Source of the DNA: Lamprobacter modestohalophilus
GTDB taxonomy: Bacteria; Pseudomonadota; Gammaproteobacteria; Chromatiales; Chromatiaceae
Reading direction: 5' to 3'
DNA: 64,000 nt
Assembly (NCBI RefSeq): GCF_016583905.1
Contig: NZ_NRRY01000006.1
Coordinates: forward strand, 84,420 to 148,419
In this document: piece by piece, positions 30,490 to 40,293 of the stretch
How positions within the stretch are numbered: position 1 is the first letter of the stretch
How the letters are laid out: each line of letters begins with the position of its first letter
The notes under the pieces: generated by a model
Seen by the model: the letters and a program-made list of their open reading frames with translations, nothing else
Database searches by the model: none
What the model was told of the DNA's origin: nothing
Made by a program: the position numbers and the translations under genes

Positions 30490-32499
30490 TCAGGGGATCG
30501 TATCGGCGGCCTGAATCGGCACCAGGCGCTCAGCCGTGGTGAGGCTGCGAATGATGGGGTCGAGGCGCTTTAGGCTCGCGGGTAGATCCCGCAGCGCGGC
30601 CTCGGCGGCGGCGCGGTCGGAATAGGCGCCGAGCAGCACGGCATGCCAGCGGCTGGGTTGCCCGTCAGGCTCGATCTTGAGTGCCTGGCCGATCAGGCCT
30701 TCGTCTTGGGCGAAGCGCGCGAGGTTGTCGGCATCGCGGAAGCTGATGAGCTGGATGCTGAAGCGGGCGCTCTGGGGGGCTGCGCTGGTGTGAGCGTCCG
30801 GTGTTGCAGTCGCTGTCGGCAGGTCGGTTTCGGCATCAGCGCTCTCACGTGCCCCTGGTCCAACCTGCGCCAAACTTGGCTGAGGCATCGCTTCGGATGC
30901 AGGCCGCGTCTCAGTATCCACAGCATCGCTGCCCTGAACGCTCGGCTGGGTTGAGGTTGCCGTCGAGGCCGGTGCCTGCGCCGGTTCAGAGGGCGATGAG
31001 ACTGGCGCTGAAGCTGACGCTGTTAGGGTTGGTGCCGCCATCGCCGTCGGCGCCGCGGTCTTCGATGTCGATGTCGATGTCGGAGTCGGTGTCGAAGACG
31101 GCATCTGCGCAAGAACCGCGGTTGGCTCCATGCCAGTCCCTTCCCGAGCGACATCGATTCGCTCTATTGCGATAAAGGCCAACAGGATCATCGCCGCTGC
31201 CGCAATCCGCCGGATCGGCGCACGTGGTGCTGGCAGTTTCTGGAGCCCGAGCAGCGAGCTGTAGACCGGCCGCCCGCCCAAGCCCTCAGCGGTAAAAGTG
31301 GCGCTGAGACAGGTTAGGATGATCGGCAACGCCAGGGCTTGGGCGCCGGTGAGCTCGATGACCAGAATGATGCCGGTGAGTGGCGCGCGGACGGTCGCGG
31401 CAAACAGCGCGCCCATCGCGGCTACAGCAAAGACCTCCGGCTCCAGTGCCAGAGCAGGCGCCGTGATCGAGACCAGGGCCGCGAAGGCGGCACCGCAGAT
31501 CGTGCCGAGCGCGAGCATCGGCGCGAAGATGCCACCAGGCAGCCCGAGACCGTAGCTGCCGACGGTGGTCAGCAGACGCACCGCCAACAATGCCAGCAGG
31601 AAGAAGAGCGCGGGCTGGCCATGCAGCAGATTCACGACCAGGGTCTCGCCGCCGCCGACCGTGGCGGGTGCAAACCAGATCAGCGCGCCCAGGATCAGCC
31701 CGGTCAGCGCGGCCGCGGCATAGGCCCCCGGCGTGCCCAGCGCTCGATAAGCGGCGACCGAGCCCAACAGCAACCGGTTGAACAGCACGCCGAGCGCGCC
31801 GATCAGCACGCCGAGCACCAGAAACATTGGCAGCGAGTCGAGCGGTGCCATGTCCAGGTTCGGCATCGGCATATCCGGTCCCTGTCCAAGTATCCAGCCG
31901 CTGACAATCACCGCCGCGCAGCAGGCCAGGATCACCGACTGGATGGTCGCGAAGCGATACTCGACATGCTCGCGCAGCTCCTCGGTGACGAAGACGATGG
32001 AGGCCAGCGGGGCGTTGAAGGCAGTCGCCAGTCCGGCGGCTGCACCGGCCGCGATGAGCGCCCGATTAGCCCCAGGACGTGGTCCCAGACGCTCGCTCGC
32101 GAGCTGCCCCAGCGCGGCGCCCATGTGGATGGTTGGCCCCTCTCGGCCGAGCACTAGGCCCGAGCCAACCGCCAAGATCCCGCCGAAGAACTTGATCGGC
32201 AGCACCCGTTGCCAGCGCAGTGTGCGCTCGCCCGCGAGGATGGCCTCGACCTCTTGCACGCCGCTGCCGGCGGTCTCCGGCGCAAATCGGCGCACCAGCC
32301 ACTTCGCCGTGACCAGCACCAAGGCACCGAGCAGCATCAGGAGCAGCCAGCCGGGGATCGGTGCTGAGCTGAGCAACCCATGCAGCAAGTCTCTGCTGGA
32401 TGCGGCTTGATCGAGAAGGAAGTGGAAGGCGCCGCCGACGAGTCCTGCGAAGACGCCGACGAAGAGGGCCGCGAGATAGAGTCGCCAGGGAAAAGACAT
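30490..32499 (-). CDS. ClC-family chloride channel/antiporter with C-terminal SPOR domain
   Basis: 669 residues. Residues 1 to about 425 are a complete ClC protein: GSGVQEVE, GREGPTIHMG (gating glutamate about 120), LATAFNAPLASIVFVTEE and GLPGGIFAPML. A membrane helix near IRRIAAAAMILLAFIAIERI is followed by a Ser/Thr/Ala/Pro-rich linker of about 115 residues. The end is a SPOR-like domain (SARFSIQLISFRDADNLARF, then WHAVLLGAYSDRAAAEAALR, DLPASLKRLDPIIRSL). SPOR domains bind denuded septal peptidoglycan in the periplasm. The frame is continuous with no sign of error, so this is an unusual natural fusion. Transport mode is not certain. Confidence 0.88.
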   Translation of the reverse strand: MSFPWRLYLAALFVGVFAGLVGGAFHFLLDQAASSRDLLHGLLSSAPIPGWLLLMLLGALVLVTAKWLVRRFAPETAGSGVQEVEAILAGERTLRWQRVLPIKFFGGILAVGSGLVLGREGPTIHMGAALGQLASERLGPRPGANRALIAAGAAAGLATAFNAPLASIVFVTEELREHVEYRFATIQSVILACCAAVIVSGWILGQGPDMPMPNLDMAPLDSLPMFLVLGVLIGALGVLFNRLLLGSVAAYRALGTPGAYAAAALTGLILGALIWFAPATVGGGETLVVNLLHGQPALFFLLALLAVRLLTTVGSYGLGLPGGIFAPMLALGTICGAAFAALVSITAPALALEPEVFAVAAMGALFAATVRAPLTGIILVIELTGAQALALPIILTCLSATFTAEGLGGRPVYSSLLGLQKLPAPRAPIRRIAAAAMILLAFIAIERIDVAREGTGMEPTAVLAQMPSSTPTPTSTSTSKTAAPTAMAAPTLTASASAPVSSPSEPAQAPASTATSTQPSVQGSDAVDTETRPASEAMPQPSLAQVGPGARESADAETDLPTATATPDAHTSAAPQSARFSIQLISFRDADNLARFAQDEGLIGQALKIEPDGQPSRWHAVLLGAYSDRAAAEAALRDLPASLKRLDPIIRSLTTAERLVPIQAADTIP

Positions 32500-32619
32500 G
32501 GCTAACGGCTAGCGCATGCGCTTTAGATGTTGTCGATCGTTTGTCCAGCAACGTCTTCCCGATCTGCGGATGACGGCTGGGTGATGATCGGGAAGGGGAG
32601 CATAGACAGCGACAGCGAC

Positions 32620-33597
32620 TTAGGGTCGGGCCTGACCCGACCGGTTGAGCAGGGCGATGAGCAGGGCCAGCAGCAGGGCGATGACCCCAAACAGCCCGAG
32701 CGCCGCCATCCAGGGGTTGAGATGCCGCAGCACAGCGACCAGCGCGTCGAAGTGCAGATCCAGATAATAGACACCCAGCGCCCAGAAGCTGGCCCAGAGC
32801 ACCGCGCCGGCGACATTCAACAACATGAAGCGCACCCAGTGCATCTCCAGTGCGCCAGAGAAGAGCCCCATGAGCTGGCGCGGACCATCGACGAAGCGGC
32901 CAAAGAGCAGCAGCCAACCGCCGTACTTGTTGAATTTCTGCTCGATGCCTTCGAGGTGCTGCGCGGGGATGGGCAGCCGATTCAGGACCACACGCCCGCC
33001 AAAGCGACCGATCAGGTAGCCGATGGCCTGACCGAGTGAGGTCGCGACGATGGTGACAAGCAGCAGCAGACCGATATTCAGCCGGCTATCTGGCACTGCG
33101 GCAACCACAGCGCCGGCCTCTAACAGCGTCTGGCCCGGGGCCGGGATGCCGAAGCCCTCAACGCCAACGGCGACGAACACCGCCCAGTAGCCGTAGCGCT
33201 CCAGATAGGGCTCGACGCGGAGGATGTCGTCCTCGATCGCCTTCGCCAGCCGGTGGGCATGCGCATCGATCTTGTGCGCACTGGATTTGATCAGGTCTTT
33301 CGGCTTCGACGCCTCGGTGCTGCTGACAGGCGACTGAGTGGCATCGGTTGGCTGAGCAAGCGCTCGGTTTGCGCCTGCACCCAGGTCGGGGCCGATCCAG
33401 AGCCCCAAGGTCAGCGTCAACAGCAGCGCAACGCGCACGAGATCGGCAATCCGCCAAGAGCTGGCCATCCGCCCGGGACCGAGAGTCCGCCCGGAACTGG
33501 CAATCCGTCCGGAAATGGCAAGCTGATCGGAACCGGCAGTCCGCCCGGGACCGGTGCGGCCCGTTGACGGATTGGGAGGCTGAAGGGGTAAGCTCAT
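32620..33597 (-). CDS. DedA-family membrane protein (VTT domain)
   Basis: About 325 residues. The DedA/VTT core covers the C-terminal two thirds: FGIPAPGQTLLEAGAVVAAV, LGQAIGYLIGRFGGR and GGWLLLFGRFVDGPRQLMGL, including the re-entrant-loop glycines and the F-G-R-F arginine. DedA proteins are linked to undecaprenyl phosphate or lipid flipping. The N-terminus is a repetitive Gly/Arg/Ser stretch with about seven-residue periodicity (SGRIASSGRTLGPGRMASS), then a membrane helix, and is atypical. ATG 33597 (MSLPLQP) is a guess; no clear Shine-Dalgarno is seen. Confidence 0.83.
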   Translation of the reverse strand: MSLPLQPPNPSTGRTGPGRTAGSDQLAISGRIASSGRTLGPGRMASSWRIADLVRVALLLTLTLGLWIGPDLGAGANRALAQPTDATQSPVSSTEASKPKDLIKSSAHKIDAHAHRLAKAIEDDILRVEPYLERYGYWAVFVAVGVEGFGIPAPGQTLLEAGAVVAAVPDSRLNIGLLLLVTIVATSLGQAIGYLIGRFGGRVVLNRLPIPAQHLEGIEQKFNKYGGWLLLFGRFVDGPRQLMGLFSGALEMHWVRFMLLNVAGAVLWASFWALGVYYLDLHFDALVAVLRHLNPWMAALGLFGVIALLLALLIALLNRSGQARP

Positions 33598-33756
33598 TGG
33601 GTGAACATAACCGAAAATGATAGCCGGTGCTGGAGGCCTTTCCAGGTTGCGCACATCCTGCCGGCTGGAGGCCGGTTATGCCCTCTATGCATCGGGGCCA
33701 CAGCGATGCGCCGGGATTTCAGCGATTCACCGGGACTCCAGGTTTGAGCAAGCGCT

Positions 33757-34227
33757 CTAGCCAGCCCCGCGATCAGCCTCGGCGCGATGTTTGGCGTTGA
33801 TGAAGGCGGCATGCGGCACGTAGATCAGCTCGGCGACCTTGCGCACTAGATGTTCCTCGAGGCTGCTCAGACGCTGATCCGCATAGGCGACGCGCCACAG
33901 CGATTCGATCAGGCTGATCTTTTCCTCTGCGGTGAAGTGCTCATTGATCAACCGCGTGAACTGGAAATAGTCAGTGGCATCGCGACGCTCCGCATCGGCG
34001 CAGGCAAGCAGGGCATCGGTCTCCTCGGGGGAAAGGCCAAAATCCTCGCGCACCAGGGTGGCGACCAGCTCGCGGCCAAGCGCGGCCGATTGCTCCGGCT
34101 CCATGTGGGTCATCTCCAGCATCAGTGCCGCACTGGCGCAACGCATGGCATGGTCGCGATCGAACGGATCATCCCCAGTCGAGCGCTGGATGACGTCATC
34201 AAAAAAGCGGCGGATCTGGTCAAGCAT
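33757..34227 (-). CDS. TerB-family protein
   Basis: 156 residues, all helical, with the TerB (tellurite-resistance B-like) pattern. Acidic metal-binding clusters occur in DRDHAMRCASAALMLEMTHM and the C-terminal SLIESLWRVAYADQRLSSLE, where the A-D-x-x-L-x-x-x-E motif is typical of the family. Stand-alone TerB proteins of this kind are common in proteobacteria without a ter operon, and their function is unknown. It precedes the DedA gene on the same strand. Confidence 0.8.
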   Translation of the reverse strand: MLDQIRRFFDDVIQRSTGDDPFDRDHAMRCASAALMLEMTHMEPEQSAALGRELVATLVREDFGLSPEETDALLACADAERRDATDYFQFTRLINEHFTAEEKISLIESLWRVAYADQRLSSLEEHLVRKVAELIYVPHAAFINAKHRAEADRGAG

Positions 34228-34470
34228 GGGTTTCGGAAAGCCTCTTCGTCAGAGATTGGGCAGTTCAGGGTGTTAACGCGAATCTCGCGCGTCATCTGCC
34301 AGGGTGGCTCCGCGCCATGATCGTTCGTCAGCAACGCCAAACTGATGATCAGGGCGAGGACCAGCGGTGCGGCGATCACCGCCGATCACCGATGCGGTCA
34401 GGCTGAGTCCAGACCCAGTTGAATCCGCGTGCCTTTGGTTGTCCAGCATGGCTTCTGTCTCCCTGGGCGA

Positions 34471-34501
34471 TTGCAGGTCAGGCTGCAGGGGTGTTTATAC
34501 T
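34471..34501 (+). promoter_or_regulatory. Putative promoter of the DrmAB cassette
   Basis: TTGCAG at 34471-34476 and TATACT at 34496-34501 are separated by 19 bases and lie 155 bases before the chosen drmA start. The surrounding gap 34228-34655 (428 bases) holds no gene I can support, although the drmA frame stays open through part of it. Confidence 0.35.
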
Positions 34502-34655
34502 CATTCAGTCGGCGAGGGGCCAGCCCGCACCTGGTGCGCGTTGGCGTGTTTTGGCTGAGATTGGCAACGCATGCGATTGCTTGGCGCCGACGCTCCTTGG
34601 TGTACGGTGCGGCACTGGAGGGCAGCGCAATTGGAAAAGAGCGGAAATCGGACCT

Positions 34656-37600
34656 GTGAACTGGTCGAATGAGCGCGAGCGCGTTTATCGGTGGCTGCGG
34701 CATGCGCTGCTGGGTCCGGCTGCACAGCCAAAAGAGGTTGCGGGTGCGACGCACCTGAACGGTATCAAGCCGCTGGAACGGTTTCAAACCGGCATCCTGT
34801 TTCCCATTGCCAGTGACGAATTCGGTCTCGATGCCGGCGAAGACGATAGCGGCGAGCCAGGGTCCAGTCTTGGCGAGGCCGACAGCGACGGCGATAAGAT
34901 CGCGTCCGCTTCCAGCGCTGGTCAGCCCCAGCGTCGAGTGGTGCCACCGGCATCGGTTGGGTTCTCGTTCTTCGTGCAAGGCGATCGTGCCGAGCTCCAA
35001 CTCATTCCCAGTGCCGTGCGCTACGAGCGACGCGCAGACCGGCCGCGAGACCAGGCCGATCAGTGGCTGCGCATCCCGCTCGGAGAGGCGGACAGCGAAG
35101 CACGCGATGTTCGCGCACCGATCTCTGCGCTGGCTCGGGCCAGGGCGGAGCCCATCGCGGTCTTTGACGGTCGCGCGCGGTTGGATGTGCTCTGGCGCGC
35201 CCGGTCCGATGGATGGCTGATCACCGTATCGCTCAGTAATCTTCAAGCCATGCCGGCGGCTGCGAACGCCAACACTGGCGCCAGCAACACCAGCGCTGGC
35301 GCGACCATGAATGAGATCCTGAATCAGCAGAACGAGCGGGCACTGTTCGAGGTTGCGCTCGACTGCGTGATCGATCGCGGTCGCGTTGGTCCTTACCCGC
35401 GAGCCGACTTCCATCTGCTGGATGAGGAAGAACAAGAGCTGGAGCTGCGCTACCGCAAGCAGGTCATCTATGCCATTGGCCATGGTGCCGCGGTGGACTG
35501 GGAGCTGCGCGAGGATCGCGTCGTGCGTATCCACACCGAGTTTTTGCCCAAGGTCGAGGTTCCGCGCGTCGACCCCACCGCTGGCGTCGTTGAGGGTGCC
35601 GAGCTTGATGTCGAGCGCCTCGCGGCCATCGAAACCGATCGGGACCGCCTCTGTGATGCGCTGGAGCGATTCGTCGCTGGCTACCGCACCTGGAGCGATG
35701 CGCAGTCCAAGGTCGCTGATGGCCTGGAGGTGCGTTACCAAGCCCCAGCCGATCGGATTCGCGCCCGCATCGAAGCGGCTGCTGAACGGATGCTCGCAGG
35801 TGTCATCTTGCTTCGACAGGACCCGCTGCTGTTGCGCGCGTTCGCGCTCGCCAATCAGGCCATGGCCAGGCAGATGCGCCAGGCGGGCCGCCTGGAGCCG
35901 CGCTGGCGCCCCTTCCAGCTCGCCTTCCTGCTGCTGACGCTCGAGTCGGCGACCGATCCCGATGCCGAGCACCGTGATGTCCTCGATCTAATCTGGTTCC
36001 CGACCGGTGGCGGCAAGACCGAGGCCTATCTCGGACTCATGGCGCTGGTAATCTGGTGGCGGCGCCTGAAGTACAAGGCCAGCGGTGGCGGCACCACGGT
36101 GCTGATGCGCTATACCCTGCGCCTGCTGACCAAGGACCAGTTTCGGCGTGCGGCACGCCTGATCTGCGCCATGGAGCTGATGCGCCGCGAGCAGCCGGGC
36201 AGTCTTGGTGTCGAGCCGATCACGCTCGGCCTCTGGGTCGGGGGCGACTCGAGTCCGAACAGCTTCGCCGATGCCAAGGCCTGCATCGATGCGGCGCTGG
36301 CCGATGATTGCAGCCGTCCACCGAGCCTGCTGGTGTTGGAGTCCTGCCCCTGGTGTGGCACGCCATTCCGAGTGCCCGACAACCTGGATGCCAGCCGCCA
36401 GCACTTCGCCTTCCGCTGCACCGCCGCCGGCTGTGCCTTTGCCGCGACTGGCGATGGCAGGTTGCCCTGCAACCTGGTCGATGCCGCGCTCTACGAGGCG
36501 CCACCGACGCTGTTGTTGGCCACCATCGACAAGTTCGCCAGGCTGGCCTGGGAGGAGCGCAGCGCGGCCTTCTTTGGACGCAACGGTCAGCGGCCGCCGG
36601 AGCTGATCATCCAAGACGAGCTGCATCTGATCGCGGGCGCCCTCGGCTCGGTCGCCGGGCTCTATGAGGCGGGCTTGGAGACGGTGCTCTGTCGGCGCGG
36701 TGTCTATCCAAAATATATCGCATCCACCGCCACCATCCGCATGGCGCAGGAGCAGGTCAGGCGGCTCTACGGTCGTGAAGCAGCGGTGTTTCCACCGCCT
36801 GGTCTCGATGCCGATGACGCCTATTTCGCACGCACGATCGCGCCGACGCCCGAGGATCCGGGCCGGCTCTACGTCGGTTATCTAGCCCCAGCGCGCAACC
36901 GTCGGCGCTGCCTGGCACCGCTGGCGGCGGCCCTCTTGTCGGCACCGGAGGCGCTGTTCGGTGATCTCAGCGCAGACCGCGAGGCATTGTTGGATGCTTG
37001 GTGGACCTTGCTGGTCTATCACGGCAGTCTCAGCGGCATCGGCGTCAGTCGCCATGCGCTGCGCGAGATCGAGGAGCGCATCGAGCGGCTGCAGCGCGAA
37101 TGGCAGGAACTGCAGGCCCAGCAGGAACTGCAGGAACTGCAGGAACAGCAGGAACAGCCGGAACTGCAAGGTCAACAGGAATGGCGAGCCGAGCAAGTAC
37201 GGCGAGGACACCAAGCAAACCAAGGTCGACAAGCACAAAAGAGTGAGCAGGCACACGAGGGTCGGCAAGCAAAGCAGGAACAGCAAGCACGGCCGGAACA
37301 ACAAGCGCATGACACGCCAGATCAGCAAAAGCGGGCGCAGCAGGCACCGTCTGGCGACTTCGAGCAGGCATCTGCTCACCGGCGTTATGCGGGTCCGCGC
37401 TGGCGGACGCAGCTCGCTGAGCGCCTCGCGCAGCTCACCAGCCAGATGTCGGCCGATGAGAACGCGCAAGGCTTCGAGCGCTTGGCAAAGACCCGCGAGG
37501 CACCCGATGCGCTCGACCTGGCCTTGGCCACCAATATGGTCTCGGTGGGCCTGGACGTGTCCCGGCTCGCGGTGATGATCATCAACGGTCAGCCGTTGAC

Positions 37601-38210
37601 GACGGCTGAGTACATCCAGGCCAGCTCGCGCGTCGGCCGCGGCGTGGTGCCCGGGATCGTCGTTGCCAACTACTATCGCGATCAGGCCCGCAGCCTGTCT
37701 CACTATGAGGACTTCCGCGCCTATCATCAGGCCTTCTATCGCTTTGTCGAGCCCACCAGCGTCACGCCCTATACCTATCAGGCGCGCTTGCGGGCGCTGC
37801 ATGCCGCCTTGGTCATCGCGGTGCGCCATGCGAGCGATGCGCTGACCGCGAATGAGCGAGCACAGGCCTTTGATCCGACCCAGCCGGAGACGGCGAAGGT
37901 GATCGAGGCCTTGATCCGGCGCACCCGCCAGGCTGATCCGGAGCGCGCTGACCAGACCGAGGCGCATCTACGCCGCTTGGTCGCGCACTGGAGCGACTGT
38001 GCCCGACGAGCCAGCGAGCAGCGCCAGCGCCTGGTCTATTCCGGCCCGGATCGGGACCGCCGCGATCTGCGTCTGCTCTCTGCGCATGGGGCCCGGGTAA
38101 CTGGCGAATGGGTCACGCTGCAGAACATGCGCAATGTCGAGAAGACGGCGTTGATCAAGATCCTACCCACCAACCCCTCCCGGCATGGGTTGCTCGCGCA
38201 AGACGAATGA
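34656..38210 (+). CDS. drmA: DrmA-like DISARM helicase
   Basis: 1184 residues from GTG 34656 (VNWSNERERVYRWLRHALLG). SF2 helicase motifs typical of DrmA are: WFPTGGGKTEAYLGLMAL (Walker A, about 446-463), IIQDELHLIAGALGSVAGLY (Walker B form DELH, about 650-669), STATIRMA, and in the second lobe NMVSVGLDVSRLAVMIINGQ plus QASSRVGRG. Two cysteine pairs (CPWCGTPF and CTAAGC) flank the ATPase core. A Gln/Glu-rich insertion (about 811-900), with tandem CAGGAACTG units, lies within the helicase C region and looks recently expanded. In DISARM, DrmA with DrmB blocks phage DNA during entry. The start is uncertain, since the frame is open up to 34419. The stop overlaps the drmB ATG. Confidence 0.88.
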   Translation: MNWSNERERVYRWLRHALLGPAAQPKEVAGATHLNGIKPLERFQTGILFPIASDEFGLDAGEDDSGEPGSSLGEADSDGDKIASASSAGQPQRRVVPPASVGFSFFVQGDRAELQLIPSAVRYERRADRPRDQADQWLRIPLGEADSEARDVRAPISALARARAEPIAVFDGRARLDVLWRARSDGWLITVSLSNLQAMPAAANANTGASNTSAGATMNEILNQQNERALFEVALDCVIDRGRVGPYPRADFHLLDEEEQELELRYRKQVIYAIGHGAAVDWELREDRVVRIHTEFLPKVEVPRVDPTAGVVEGAELDVERLAAIETDRDRLCDALERFVAGYRTWSDAQSKVADGLEVRYQAPADRIRARIEAAAERMLAGVILLRQDPLLLRAFALANQAMARQMRQAGRLEPRWRPFQLAFLLLTLESATDPDAEHRDVLDLIWFPTGGGKTEAYLGLMALVIWWRRLKYKASGGGTTVLMRYTLRLLTKDQFRRAARLICAMELMRREQPGSLGVEPITLGLWVGGDSSPNSFADAKACIDAALADDCSRPPSLLVLESCPWCGTPFRVPDNLDASRQHFAFRCTAAGCAFAATGDGRLPCNLVDAALYEAPPTLLLATIDKFARLAWEERSAAFFGRNGQRPPELIIQDELHLIAGALGSVAGLYEAGLETVLCRRGVYPKYIASTATIRMAQEQVRRLYGREAAVFPPPGLDADDAYFARTIAPTPEDPGRLYVGYLAPARNRRRCLAPLAAALLSAPEALFGDLSADREALLDAWWTLLVYHGSLSGIGVSRHALREIEERIERLQREWQELQAQQELQELQEQQEQPELQGQQEWRAEQVRRGHQANQGRQAQKSEQAHEGRQAKQEQQARPEQQAHDTPDQQKRAQQAPSGDFEQASAHRRYAGPRWRTQLAERLAQLTSQMSADENAQGFERLAKTREAPDALDLALATNMVSVGLDVSRLAVMIINGQPLTTAEYIQASSRVGRGVVPGIVVANYYRDQARSLSHYEDFRAYHQAFYRFVEPTSVTPYTYQARLRALHAALVIAVRHASDALTANERAQAFDPTQPETAKVIEALIRRTRQADPERADQTEAHLRRLVAHWSDCARRASEQRQRLVYSGPDRDRRDLRLLSAHGARVTGEWVTLQNMRNVEKTALIKILPTNPSRHGLLAQDE

Positions 38211-40288
38211 AACGCTTCATCCCAACGCGTTGGTCCCATCTACTCGCGTTCAGCGGCGTCGGTGCGCTGGTGCGCGCCGACAACGATCTGTTCGTGGTGA
38301 TGGATATCCGACATTGGACCGATCAGGCTGGCGAGCTGGCCGGTGATCCCCTGTGTTATGTCGACCTGCTCCGTGGCGCGCTCGGTCTCGACGGCAAGCG
38401 ATTGCTGCAACCGCCGCTCGCCCGGCTGGTCGACAACGGCGCTGGCGATGGCGCTGGCGATGGCGCTGTTGATGGGACCTGTGTGCCGGCGATCCGTTTT
38501 CCGCGCTGGACGCGCTGCCCAAGCTGCGGGCTGCTCCATTACCAGCCATGGGACAACGGCGAGCGTGGTCGGCGTTCACTCGAAGACCCCCGCTGCAGCT
38601 GTGAAAAGCGCTCGCGCCTGCGGCAAGTGGATTGGGTCGTCGCGCATCCTGAGGGTGGGCTCTGGGAGGTGCCCTGGCATCTGCTCGCGCACAAAGACAC
38701 TGAGCATCGCGATGCCTGCCGCCCGATCCGCGAGCAGCCCTACCTGCGACTGCGTCGCGACGCCGCTGGCTATTGGCAGTTGCGTTGCGAGCGCTGCCAG
38801 TCTCAGCAACCCTTTAGTCGAAACCAACAGTTCAAGGATGCACGGCGCGCGCGCCTGCAGCCCTGGCAACAGGGCGAGGCCGCCCCGGCCGTGCCAAGCC
38901 AACGCCCAGCGGCGATCATCGAGGTCAATGACTCGCGGCTCTATTCCGCTCGGGTGCGCGGCGGCTTGGTGATTCCGCCGGAGTCCCAGGTGGCACGCGG
39001 CGGCGTGCTGGATCGGCTGTATCGCCAGCCAGCGGCGCGACGCGAGCTTGAGCGGTGTCGCACCGAGCTGGCACGCCGGGCGCTGCTGCGGCGCTTGTCC
39101 GATGAGTTGGGCTGCACGCGCGCTGACTTGGAGGACGCGCTGCAGAAGATCGAGGATGGCTGGCCACTCTACGGCGAGATGGCGACGCCTGGCCTTCTGT
39201 TGGAGAAGGAGTACCGCGCCCTGACAACGCCGATTCCGGATCAGCTCGAGAGCGAGGATTTCGTTACCGAGCATCGCAGTGCCGCTTGGCGAGCCCAGTT
39301 ACTGGTGCAGAACGATGCGCCTGCCCAGGCCGATGCATTCCAGGCGAAGGCCGATACATCGCTCCCGCAGATTGATGCAGCGTCTGCCCAGGCCGATGCA
39401 TCGCTCGCGCAGACCGATGCGCCGTTTGCCGAGTCTGATGCGTCGCTGGCACAGATCGATGCGCCGCTTGCGGCGGCCAATCCGTCGCGATTGCAGCCGG
39501 TACGCGACAGCATCCAACAGCTCGTCGCCGTCAGCCGCCTGCGCGAGATCCGGATCTTCACCGGCTTCCATCGTGTCGAGCAATGGTTCGAGGATGGCAT
39601 TAAGCCCGATCATGACGACGCTGCCGAGCCCGAGACCTCGCGCTTGGTGCCGCCGGATCTCGATGGGCGCTGCGACTGGCTGCCGGCGATCGAGCTCTAT
39701 GGCGAGGGCCTCTTCTTTACGCTCGACGAGGCGCTGCTGCGCCGTTGGGAGGCGCAAGATGGCTTGTGGCGCCGCGCCGAGCAGCTGCAAGCGCGGTTCG
39801 AGCGCACTGGTATTCGTCTCGCGGAAGACCCGCCGCTGCCGCTGACACCGCGTTTCATCCTGTTGCATACGCTGGCCCATCTGCTGATCCGCCATCTGGA
39901 GACCGCGGCGGGCTATCCGGCGGCCTCGATCCGGGAGCGCCTATATTGCAGCAGCGGCGCCGAGCCGATGGCCGGCGTGCTGGTCTATGTCGCGGTCGCC
40001 GACGTGGCCGGCTCGCTTGGTGGTCTGGCCGAGCTGGCCGAGCCCAGGCGTTTTCTCGAGCTGCTGGTGGCCGTCTTCGATCATGCGAACTGGTGCTCGC
40101 TCGATCCGGTCTGTGCCGAGCACCCGGGGCAGGGGCCGAGCCAGCTCAATCGTGCGGCCTGTCATGCCTGCGCGCTGGTGCCGGAACCGAGCTGCCAGTT
40201 CAGCAATGTGCTGCTGGATCGGGTCTTCATCGCTGGCGATCTCAGTGGCACGATCCGGCCGCTGTTGGACTTTGCGGTTGAGCGCTGA
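38207..40288 (+). CDS. drmB: DrmB-like DISARM protein (DUF1998)
   Basis: 693 residues, ATG 38207 overlapping the drmA stop (ATGA). N-terminal zinc-type cysteines are TRCPSCGLLHYQPW and later CSCEKRS, CERCQ. The C-terminal DUF1998 region includes LLHTLAHLLIRHLETAAGYP, SIRERLYC and the cysteine cluster WCSLDPVCAEH / ACHACALVPEPSCQFSN, which is characteristic of DrmB. Residues about 367-424 are eight seven-residue repeats (of the type SAQADAS, LAQTDAP, FAESDAS), probably a repeat expansion in a linker. DrmB acts as the partner of DrmA. Confidence 0.9.
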   Translation: MKRFIPTRWSHLLAFSGVGALVRADNDLFVVMDIRHWTDQAGELAGDPLCYVDLLRGALGLDGKRLLQPPLARLVDNGAGDGAGDGAVDGTCVPAIRFPRWTRCPSCGLLHYQPWDNGERGRRSLEDPRCSCEKRSRLRQVDWVVAHPEGGLWEVPWHLLAHKDTEHRDACRPIREQPYLRLRRDAAGYWQLRCERCQSQQPFSRNQQFKDARRARLQPWQQGEAAPAVPSQRPAAIIEVNDSRLYSARVRGGLVIPPESQVARGGVLDRLYRQPAARRELERCRTELARRALLRRLSDELGCTRADLEDALQKIEDGWPLYGEMATPGLLLEKEYRALTTPIPDQLESEDFVTEHRSAAWRAQLLVQNDAPAQADAFQAKADTSLPQIDAASAQADASLAQTDAPFAESDASLAQIDAPLAAANPSRLQPVRDSIQQLVAVSRLREIRIFTGFHRVEQWFEDGIKPDHDDAAEPETSRLVPPDLDGRCDWLPAIELYGEGLFFTLDEALLRRWEAQDGLWRRAEQLQARFERTGIRLAEDPPLPLTPRFILLHTLAHLLIRHLETAAGYPAASIRERLYCSSGAEPMAGVLVYVAVADVAGSLGGLAELAEPRRFLELLVAVFDHANWCSLDPVCAEHPGQGPSQLNRAACHACALVPEPSCQFSNVLLDRVFIAGDLSGTIRPLLDFAVER

Positions 40289-40293
40289 TCGCG

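Noticed and set aside
30424..30573. Short plus-strand frame beginning MKCPQCGTTSIYSAAFEKSG
   Set aside because: It has a zinc-ribbon-like start but runs antisense into the ClC-SPOR gene and has no coding signal beyond the first 20 residues.
34122..34379. Minus-strand frame with hydrophobic start (LVLALIISLALLT) before the TerB gene
   Set aside because: It overlaps the TerB gene start in another frame and has no family match; at most a remnant.
34398..35972. 524-codon minus-strand open frame opposite the drmA start
   Set aside because: Shadow of the drmA frame; no family features and no ribosome binding site.
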